Assembly (NCBI GenBank): GCA_027019845.1
Contig: JALUWE010000404.1
Span: forward strand, 1-8,397
Direction of reading: 5' to 3'
Length of the DNA: 8,397 nt
From: Anaerolineales bacterium
Lineage (GTDB): Bacteria > Chloroflexota > Anaerolineae > Anaerolineales > JABWBV01
Below, in pieces: positions 1 to 5,115 of this stretch (position 1 is the first letter of the stretch; each line of letters starts with the position of its first letter). A model generated the notes under the pieces. That model did not search any database and had not been told where the DNA came from. It saw only the letters and a list, made by a program, of their open reading frames with translations. The position numbers were made by a program, and so were the translations under genes.

Positions 1-840
1 CACCACATGCCGGACGAGCGGCCTCCCCCTCCAATCCAGCAATTGTTTGGGCTGCCCCAGTCTCTCCGACTTACCTGCCGCCAGCACCACTGCGGCCACC
101 CGCTCGTGCATGGCAAAAACCTTACCCTGCTCCAAAGCAGCAATTCCCACCCCGTAAAAGTCCCCCAACAATCGATCTGCCATCCCGCGCGCCTGCGCCT
201 GTAACCCGGCATCATCAGCCTGATTGAACAACACCACCCGCCATGCGCCGGGCGGGATACCCTTCAGCCCCCCCTCGGAATGGGTGAGCACAGCCGTCAG
301 AGACCGCGCATCGATCCGCGCCCCCATCCCCACCCCGGCCAGGGCCGCGAACCGCTCCGGGCGGTGAACCCACGCGCTCGTCAACCGTTTCCCCAGGCCT
401 CGCATCCCGGCCATGACCGCCACACAGTCAACAAAATCGGGGATGACCGGTTCGTGCGCGGCCGGAGCCTTCAACGGGTGCTGCCGCGAGCCGTCCGCCT
501 CGATCAACAAGGGACAGCCGAGATGATCGGCCAGCCTGCAAATCTCCGCCAGCGTGGCCGGCGCCACTCCTTTCAGCTTCCTATCGCTCGCTGGCTGGCC
601 CGTGAAGAGCAAAACATCTTCCAGCGGCTGCCCCCGAAGCGCGGCCACATCCCTGGCCGACTCGACGACCAGATGCCGGTCGGCCATTTTCGCCTGATGC
701 ACGCCGAAATGCGCGCTCACAGCCAGAATAACGGGCGCAACCTCGCGTGCAAGCCGGAACATCGCGGTCGTCTTTCCCCCCGCGCCGACAAACGCCACCT
801 TACTGCTGCGCGTCACCCGTAAGGCCTGTGCCAGATTCAT
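1..840 (-). CDS. yqeC: YqeC-family selenium-hydroxylase accessory protein fused to a MocA/MobA-like nucleotidyltransferase domain (3' end outside window)
   Basis: Reading the minus strand from the ATG at 838-840 gives 280 codons without a stop, and the frame is still open at base 1. Residues 17-25 (FVGAGGKTT) are the P-loop typical of YqeC, and residues from about 1 to 245 fit a complete YqeC protein. From about residue 248 a second domain begins with VLAAGKSERLG and then PKQLL (about 252-268). This is the nucleotide-binding signature of MobA/MocA-type transferases (NTP_transf_3), which attach CMP or GMP to molybdopterin. YqeC is a marker of selenium-dependent molybdenum hydroxylase systems, with no biochemically proven reaction that I know of. 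A MocA domain would produce the cytosine-dinucleotide cofactor used by xanthine dehydrogenase-type enzymes. The start follows a 10-bp repeat array, with no strong Shine-Dalgarno sequence (only a weak GGGA). The join is seen directly as one frame. That it is a working bifunctional protein is inference, and the rest of the transferase domain lies beyond the window. Confidence 0.88.
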   Translation of the reverse strand, partial: MNLAQALRVTRSSKVAFVGAGGKTTAMFRLAREVAPVILAVSAHFGVHQAKMADRHLVVESARDVAALRGQPLEDVLLFTGQPASDRKLKGVAPATLAEICRLADHLGCPLLIEADGSRQHPLKAPAAHEPVIPDFVDCVAVMAGMRGLGKRLTSAWVHRPERFAALAGVGMGARIDARSLTAVLTHSEGGLKGIPPGAWRVVLFNQADDAGLQAQARGMADRLLGDFYGVGIAALEQGKVFAMHERVAAVVLAAGKSERLGQPKQLLDWRGRPLVRHVV

Positions 841-845
841 CCAAT

Positions 846-976
846 CCCACGAGTTCCCACGAGTTACCACGAGTTCCCACGAGCTCCTACGAGTTCCCAC
901 GAGTTCCCCACGAGTTACCACGAGTTCCCCAAAGTTCCCACGAGTTACCACGAGTTCCCACGAGTTCCTACGAACT
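846..976. repeat. Tandem array of about 13 copies of a 10-bp unit (CCCACGAGTT)
   Basis: Thirteen consecutive units of consensus CCCACGAGTT (minus strand AACTCGTGGG) fill the space between yqeB and yqeC. Units vary mainly at the first bases (CCCAC, ACCAC, CCTAC). One unit has an extra C (906-916), one is degenerate (CCCCAAAGTT, 927-936) and the last ends in GAACT. The array overlaps the last two codons and the TAG stop of yqeB (968-970) and ends 5 bp before the yqeC start codon. There are no spacers between units, so it is not CRISPR. A 10-bp period is close to one DNA helical turn, so identical faces of each unit would line up on one side of the DNA. Function is unknown. Confidence 0.95.
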
Positions 977-1789
977 CCCCCCCTCCCACAACTGGCTGCG
1001 CACATGCGGGCGCGATAAGATCGCCTCCAACACCCCGCCGCCCAGGGCCAACGCCTTGTCCGAAACCAGGGTACAAAACGACGGGTCGTTGCGTGGATCC
1101 AAATCCCCAATCTTCGTCCCTGCCTGCACACGCAAACCGGGATGTAAAAGCCCGCGCAGCACCCCATCGAACGGCGCGCGCACCCTTTGCCCTCCCACCT
1201 CGGCGATCACCTGGCCGGACCAGAGACGGTCGCCAATGGCAGCTCGCGCCGATAGCACACCATCCGCGGGCGCGCGCAACACCCGCTGGCGATTATAAAT
1301 ACCCAACCCCTCTGGAATCCCCGTATTCGCTGCCGGGGGCCGGTCCCACAACACGCGTCCCAAAAAATGGCCGCGCTGGGTCTCGATAGCCGCATGGCAG
1401 TTCTCACCGGGCACGAACCCCGGCCCAAGGCCGATCACCAACGGCGCGGCCTCCATCCCCAAATCCGGCGGGGCTTTGGTCATCCGGGCATCTACCAGCA
1501 CACAAAAAGACAGTTTGGACTGCAAGACCGCGGCCTCCGGGTCAATCAGGACTGGAATTTCACCCTTTTGGAGAATGTGCTGTGCCTGGGCAGGGTCGTT
1601 CACCCGCCGGGCCGTCACCCCTTCCACAGTGAATTCCCCCCGGTACACAGCCTCTGCAAAAGAGACCAGACGACGCACGGCCAGCGGCTGCGGGATTTCC
1701 GTGATCAACACACGCAACCCCGCCCGGTGCAGCCGCAGCGCCACACCCGTTGCCAGATCACCACCACCGCGGAGTAAAACCAGGTTCAT
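968..1789 (-). CDS. yqeB: YqeB (EF2563) family selenium-dependent molybdenum hydroxylase system protein
   Basis: The protein has 273 residues, the usual length for this family. The N-terminus MNLVLLRGGGDLATGVALRL carries the glycine-rich GGGDLATG motif (residues 8-15), likely a Rossmann-type nucleotide-binding loop. The family-typical stretch LAVRRLVSFAEAVYRGE follows at about 36-52, and SDKALALGGGVLEA lies near the C-terminus (243-256). Residues 172-233 contain two similar half-motifs (RAPADGVL and RAPFDGVLRG) that look like a barrel-sandwich (biotinyl/lipoyl-like) fold. The family accompanies selenium-dependent molybdenum hydroxylases; its chemistry is not established. A longer frame reaches 1930, but its first 47 residues have no family resemblance and lie over the 3' end of the large-subunit gene. 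The ATG at 1787-1789 overlaps that gene's TGA as ATGA, a sign of translational coupling. The last two codons and the stop are made from the first unit of the downstream repeat array. Confidence 0.9.
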   Translation of the reverse strand: MNLVLLRGGGDLATGVALRLHRAGLRVLITEIPQPLAVRRLVSFAEAVYRGEFTVEGVTARRVNDPAQAQHILQKGEIPVLIDPEAAVLQSKLSFCVLVDARMTKAPPDLGMEAAPLVIGLGPGFVPGENCHAAIETQRGHFLGRVLWDRPPAANTGIPEGLGIYNRQRVLRAPADGVLSARAAIGDRLWSGQVIAEVGGQRVRAPFDGVLRGLLHPGLRVQAGTKIGDLDPRNDPSFCTLVSDKALALGGGVLEAILSRPHVRSQLWEGGSS

Positions 1790-4008
1790 ATTCTTCCCAT
1801 GCCTCGTAAGACGCGCTCCGGAGTGAGCGGGAACTCGTCGAACCACACACCAATGGCATCGTGGACCGCGGCGGTCACTGCCGGGGTGAGCGGGATGTAG
1901 GGCATCTCGGCCATACCGCGGGCGCCCCACGGGCCGCGCGGGTCGGGATGCTCCAAAATGATGGAATGGACGCGCTCCGGGATGTCGAGCACCCCCGGTA
2001 TCAGGTAGGTAGACAGATGTGCCGTCTGCACATAGCCGTTTTGCTGGACGAAATTCTCCAGTATGGCGTATCCCGCGGCCTGCACCACCGCACCCTCGAT
2101 CTGGCCTTCGATTTGCTGCGGGTTGATGGCTTTACCCACGTCGTCGGCACAGACGACTTCCAGGATGCGCACGTGGCCGGTTTCGGTATCCACCTCCACC
2201 AGCGCGGCTTCAGCCACGTAGCCGTAAGCGAAATTCGGCTCGCAGTAGCCGGTTTGCGGGTCGAACATGGTGGTGGCGGGCGGGCGGTACTGGTAGGTGG
2301 CTCTGGCCGGGCGGTCTTCGTCTTTCCAACGCTCCAGGGCCAGTTTCACCGCGCCACGCACCGCGTTTCCCGCCATGAACGTCATCCGCGAGGCCGAAAC
2401 ACTGCCGGAATTCCTGGAGCTGGCCGTGTCCGACATTTCGAGACGCACTTTCTCCAACGGCAAACCTGCCGCCTCAGCGGCCATTTGCGCCAACGCGGTG
2501 TGCATCCCCTGCCCCACCTCGGCCCCAGCATGGTACACGATCATCTCCTCGATCTCGCCCTCGCCGCGCAATTCGACCGTGGCCCAGCACTGCTCTGGAA
2601 AGCCGAACGAAAAGCCCACGTTCTTGAAACCGCAGGCAAAACCGATCCCCAATTTCGACCCCCGATTCCCCATTCCCCGTTCTCCCTTCTCGCTTCCCGA
2701 TCCCCGGTTCCCGATCTTAGCTCTCAACCCCTCTGCGGCCCGGGCACAGGCGTCCAGTACTTCGGGCATACTGACCCCCGGCGGGAGGGGCGTGTTGACC
2801 GAGAGCAGCGACCCCTCGCGCACCACGTTCCGCCGCCGGATTTCGACCGGATCGATGCCCAGCACCTCGGCCAGCTTGTTCATCTGCTGCTCCGCAGCGA
2901 ACGCGGCCTGGGGGCCACCAAAGCCGCGGAACGCGCCGTTGGGGATGTTGTTGGTGTAAACGGTGCAGGCGTCCACTTTGACATTGGGTATTTCATACGG
3001 GCCGGTACACATCAGGGTGGCGTTGCCGAGCACTTTGGTGGAGGTGTAGGCGTACGCGCCCCCGTCCGCGATCAGCTCCATCTCCGCGGCGACGACCTTG
3101 CCCTCGCGGGTCGCCCCCCATTTGGCGCGGATGATGTAGGGGTGGCGTTTGTGGTGCCCGATGATGGATTCCTCGCGGCTCCAGATGATTTTGACCGGGC
3201 GGTGTACCCCGCGTTGGTGCAGGCGCCAGGCGGCCAGCGCCAGCACGATCTGGACGGACATGTCTTCACGCCCGCCGAACGCTCCGCCGATAGCCGGGTA
3301 GATGACGCGCACTTGTTCGAGGGGCAGCCCCAGCGCGTGCGCGATCTGCTCCTGGTCCTCGTGCGTCCACTGCCCGGCCACCTCGACCGTAACGCGGCCC
3401 TGTTCGTCGATGTACGCCAGCCCGGCTTCGGGTTGCAGGTAGGCGTGCTCCTGCGCGGGGGTGCGGTATTCGGCCTCCACGATCACGTCCGCGGCCGCGA
3501 AGCCCGCGGCCACATCGCCTTTGCGCACGCGGTAACGGTGAAACACGTTGCTCTCCCGGTCGGGGTGCAGGAGAAACGCGCCAGGCTGCATGGCTTCCAG
3601 CGGATCGGTGAGCACGGGCAAATCCTCGAATTCGACCTCGATCAACGCCAGCGCGCGGGCCGCCAGGTCTTCGCTTTCGGCCACCACCAGCGCAATCTGA
3701 TCGCCGACGAAACGCACCCGGTCCGCAAACGGTTTGCCGGACCCGGGCCCGCACAACACCGGCTGGTCGGGCATGATCAGGCCGTATTCGTTGACCGGCA
3801 CGTCCGCGGCGGTGAACACCGCGACCACACCTTCCAGGGCTTCGGCTTTACGAGTGTCCAGCCGGGTGATGCGGGCGTGCGGGCGCCGGGCGAACAGGAT
3901 TTTCATGTGCAACTGATCGGGATAGTTGATGTCGCCGGGGTAAGGCGCTTCCCCGGTCACTTTACTGTAGGCATCGATGCGGCGAATGGATTTTCCGATA
4001 GTTGGCAT
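1786..4008 (-). CDS. Molybdopterin-binding large subunit of a xanthine dehydrogenase-family (selenium-dependent type) hydroxylase
   Basis: The 740-residue protein has the aldehyde oxidase / xanthine dehydrogenase layout. An N-terminal a/b hammerhead domain (GKSIRRIDAYSKVTGEA, residues 5-21) is followed by the Mo-cofactor-binding region. Visible active-site motifs are GGAFGGRE (241-248), AFRGFGGPQ (359-367), VGQGMHT (498-504) and GARGMAEMP (695-703). By motif alignment E248 and R361 correspond to the substrate-binding Glu802 and Arg880 of bovine xanthine oxidase, and E701 to the catalytic Glu1261. This would suit a purine substrate, but the substrate is not proven. FAD and 2Fe-2S domains are supplied by the fused subunit encoded at 5116-6555. 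Residues 432-452 are a Gly/Arg/Ser-rich insertion encoded by 7-bp repeats. The start at 4006-4008 matches the conserved N-terminus but has no Shine-Dalgarno sequence; the upstream sequence is pyrimidine-rich repeat-like DNA. The TGA overlaps the yqeB ATG. Confidence 0.93.
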   Translation of the reverse strand: MPTIGKSIRRIDAYSKVTGEAPYPGDINYPDQLHMKILFARRPHARITRLDTRKAEALEGVVAVFTAADVPVNEYGLIMPDQPVLCGPGSGKPFADRVRFVGDQIALVVAESEDLAARALALIEVEFEDLPVLTDPLEAMQPGAFLLHPDRESNVFHRYRVRKGDVAAGFAAADVIVEAEYRTPAQEHAYLQPEAGLAYIDEQGRVTVEVAGQWTHEDQEQIAHALGLPLEQVRVIYPAIGGAFGGREDMSVQIVLALAAWRLHQRGVHRPVKIIWSREESIIGHHKRHPYIIRAKWGATREGKVVAAEMELIADGGAYAYTSTKVLGNATLMCTGPYEIPNVKVDACTVYTNNIPNGAFRGFGGPQAAFAAEQQMNKLAEVLGIDPVEIRRRNVVREGSLLSVNTPLPPGVSMPEVLDACARAAEGLRAKIGNRGSGSEKGERGMGNRGSKLGIGFACGFKNVGFSFGFPEQCWATVELRGEGEIEEMIVYHAGAEVGQGMHTALAQMAAEAAGLPLEKVRLEMSDTASSRNSGSVSASRMTFMAGNAVRGAVKLALERWKDEDRPARATYQYRPPATTMFDPQTGYCEPNFAYGYVAEAALVEVDTETGHVRILEVVCADDVGKAINPQQIEGQIEGAVVQAAGYAILENFVQQNGYVQTAHLSTYLIPGVLDIPERVHSIILEHPDPRGPWGARGMAEMPYIPLTPAVTAAVHDAIGVWFDEFPLTPERVLRGMGRI
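2653..2715 (-). repeat. Nine 7-bp repeats inserted in frame in the large-subunit gene
   Basis: On the minus strand this segment splits cleanly into nine heptamers: ATCGGGA, ACCGGGG, ATCGGGA, AGCGAGA, AGGGAGA, ACGGGGA, ATGGGGA, ATCGGGG, GTCGAAA. Nine times seven is 63 bases, exactly 21 codons (I432-K452), so the reading frame is preserved. The encoded peptide is rich in Gly, Arg, Ser, Lys and Glu, unlike its surroundings. It sits between the DACARAAEG helix and the LGIGFACGF strand, where related proteins have a linker. A few further bases (TTGGGGATCGG) continue the pattern but encode residues that fit the family. The composition resembles the intergenic repeats of this window. Confidence 0.85.
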
Positions 4009-4065
4009 AGGGAGTTCGAGTTGAGAGCTTGAGTTGGGAGCTTGCCCTGAGGGAAGTCAAGGGGT

Positions 4066-4212
4066 GGTAATTGGGTAATTGGGTAATTGCATCCTGAGCG
4101 GAGGGCGAATAGAGTTCGTCCCGAACTCCGTTCGCTCGTAGTCGAAGGATGGGTATTGGGTATTGGGTATTGGTAATTGGGTAATTGGGTAATTGGGTAA
4201 TTGCATCCTGAG
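4066..4212. repeat. Compound intergenic repeat: AATTGGGT/ATTGGGT arrays flanking a 62-bp hairpin, plus a truncated second copy
   Basis: The gap between the membrane-protein gene and the large-subunit gene holds TAATTGGG repeats (4066-4089), then a hairpin (4090-4151), then seven mixed TATTGGG/TAATTGGG units (4152-4203), then a broken copy of the hairpin's first arm (CATCCTGAG, 4204-4212). The hairpin begins CATCCTGAGCGGAGGG (4090-4105) and ends CTCGTAGTCGAAGGATG (4135-4151). Inside it GCGAA-TA-GAGTTCG pairs with CGAACTC-CG-TTCGC around a 3-base loop. A second full element with the same ends but a different centre lies at 8188-8327. Between this element and the start codon at 4008, bases 4009-4065 are purine-rich on the plus strand with loose GAGTT repeats. 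No gene or clear promoter is visible in this gap. Confidence 0.93.
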
Positions 4213-4232
4213 AAGGACAGTTTGCTGCTCAC

Positions 4233-4610
4233 CTACCTGCTCTTACGCGGTTTCTTCTTGGGTTTGATCGGGGGCACGTCCAGCGGGCCATAACGGGGAG
4301 GCCCGGCCATTCTGTAGATCGCGCCGTACACCACAATGTAAAACGCCCCGATGATGACGGTAAGAATCGCGGCAATCGCCAGGGTGTAATACAACGGAAA
4401 CCTTCCAAACCCGCTCCAATTCACGTAATTGGCCGCTTCCGGAGGAACAGGCATCACGCGTTGCGGAAGGCCTGCTTGAACGAGCATCACGGAAATTACG
4501 AAGGCAATGAACGGGATCAGAAACGCCATGATGCAGCCAATTCCCCGCCAAACAGGGTGGATCTCGTTCCTTGTCCCAGTGTCTCTTTGATAATAAATAT
4601 TCCGGCTCAT
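4233..4610 (-). CDS. Small two-helix membrane protein, function unknown
   Basis: I do not recognise a characterised family. The protein has 125 residues with two hydrophobic helices at about 24-45 (IGCIMAFLIPFIAFVISVML) and 72-99 (PLYYTLAIAAILTVIIGAFY onward). A short Pro-rich segment lies between them and the tail is strongly basic (KPKKKPRKSR, 116-125). By the positive-inside rule the tail is likely cytoplasmic. A GTG two codons upstream (4614-4616) is in frame, but the ATG at 4608-4610 is preferred because AGGAGG sits 5 bases ahead of it and would overlap the GTG. It lies between the genes for the FAD/FeS and Mo subunits of the hydroxylase and is probably the first gene of the downstream transcript. 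It could anchor or link the enzyme to the membrane, but nothing in the sequence proves this. Confidence 0.75.
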   Translation of the reverse strand: MSRNIYYQRDTGTRNEIHPVWRGIGCIMAFLIPFIAFVISVMLVQAGLPQRVMPVPPEAANYVNWSGFGRFPLYYTLAIAAILTVIIGAFYIVVYGAIYRMAGPPRYGPLDVPPIKPKKKPRKSR

Positions 4611-4615
4611 GAGCA

Positions 4616-4621
4616 CCTCCT
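4616..4621 (-). promoter_or_regulatory. Shine-Dalgarno AGGAGG of the small membrane protein
   Basis: The minus strand reads GAGGAGGTGCTCATG. AGGAGG lies 5 bases before the ATG at 4608-4610, which decides this start over the in-frame GTG at 4614-4616 that overlaps the ribosome binding site. Confidence 0.8.
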
Positions 4622-4692
4622 CAGGAATGGTCTACAAAACAAGCTTCCATCTGAGAGGACTTACGCAGCTGGCAGGAGAAAACCTCCTTTGT

Positions 4693-4723
4693 GTCATACG
4701 GGCACCTGCATAAGCTCTGTCAA
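4693..4723 (-). promoter_or_regulatory. Candidate sigma-70-type promoter for the membrane protein / large subunit / yqeB / yqeC unit
   Basis: On the minus strand a perfect TTGACA (4718-4723) is followed after 19 bases by TATGAC (4693-4698), which matches four of six bases of TATAAT. The spacer is slightly longer than the usual 17. Downstream, before the start codon at 4610, lies a small inverted repeat AGGAG-GTTTT-CTCCT (about 4673-4687). The placement fits a promoter for the genes to the left, just downstream of the palindromic repeats that follow the FAD/FeS gene. Confidence 0.4.
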
Positions 4724-4740
4724 AATAACACACAATCCCT

Positions 4741-4983
4741 GTCATTCTGAGGGGCGTCAGCCCCGAAGAATCTCCCTCACCATCATCGAGATTCTTCGTT
4801 GTCGCTCAGAATGACACACGTCCCGTCATTCTGAGGGGCGTCAGCCCCGAAGAATCTCGCTCACCATCATCGAGATTCTTCGCTGTCGCTCAGAATGACA
4901 CACGTCCCGTCATTCTGAGGGGCGTCAGCCCCGAAGAATCTCGCTCACCATCATCGAGATTCTTCGCTGTCGCTCAGAATGAC
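4741..4983. repeat. Three tandem 75-bp palindromic elements at an exact 84-bp period
   Basis: Copies lie at 4741-4815, 4825-4899 and 4909-4983, separated by the identical 9-base spacer ACACGTCCC. Copies 2 and 3 are identical; copy 1 differs at 4775 and 4799. Each begins GTCATTCTGAG and ends CTCAGAATGAC, an 11-bp outer stem. Inside are two smaller hairpins: GGGC-GTCA-GCCC, and GAAGAATCTC pairing with GAGATTCTTC (11 bp in copies 2 and 3). Each copy could therefore fold into a three-way junction in RNA or single-stranded DNA. The array lies 3' of the FAD/FeS gene and 5' of the candidate promoter, so it could act as a terminator, an mRNA 3'-end stabiliser or a boundary. It contains no supported gene. 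Reading frames through it give CHSERQRRIS-type peptides, a pattern typical of spurious frames in such repeats. Confidence 0.95.
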
Positions 4984-4996
4984 ATAAACAACAGCG

Positions 4997-5037
4997 CTCA
5001 GAATGGCACAGGCTAACAGCCGGTTGCTCAGAATGAC
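4997..5037. repeat. Two solo half-arms of the palindromic element
   Basis: CTCAGAATGGC (4997-5007) and CTCAGAATGAC (5027-5037) match the closing arm of the 75-bp palindrome without their opening arms. They look like decayed remnants of additional copies. The rest of 4984-5115, between the array and the FAD/FeS gene's stop codon, shows no further feature that I can support. Confidence 0.7.
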
Positions 5038-5115
5038 AGGGGTAGCAGCAGACATGAAGAAATCCTGTCGCGTACTTTACAGCCACGACCTGAAAGTTTT
5101 TCCAGACGCTGGTGG

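Noticed and set aside
280..822. 180-codon open frame on the plus strand
   Set aside because: Antisense to the YqeC-MocA reading frame, which has clear motifs.
846..976. Possible CRISPR or iteron replication origin
   Set aside because: Units are directly adjacent at 10 bp without spacers or an AT-rich region, and no replication gene is nearby.
1790..1930. Longer N-terminus for YqeB
   Set aside because: The extra 47 residues are Arg/His-rich, overlap the Mo-subunit gene and show no family similarity; the internal ATG begins the conserved MNLVLLRGGGDLATG.
1861..4032. 723-codon open frame on the plus strand
   Set aside because: Antisense shadow of the Mo-subunit gene; low-complexity His/Arg/Gly-rich product without family motifs, while the minus strand encodes a clear enzyme.
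4741..4983. Possible CRISPR array
   Set aside because: The 9-base spacers are identical, the repeats are long palindromes with two inner hairpins, and no cas gene is present.
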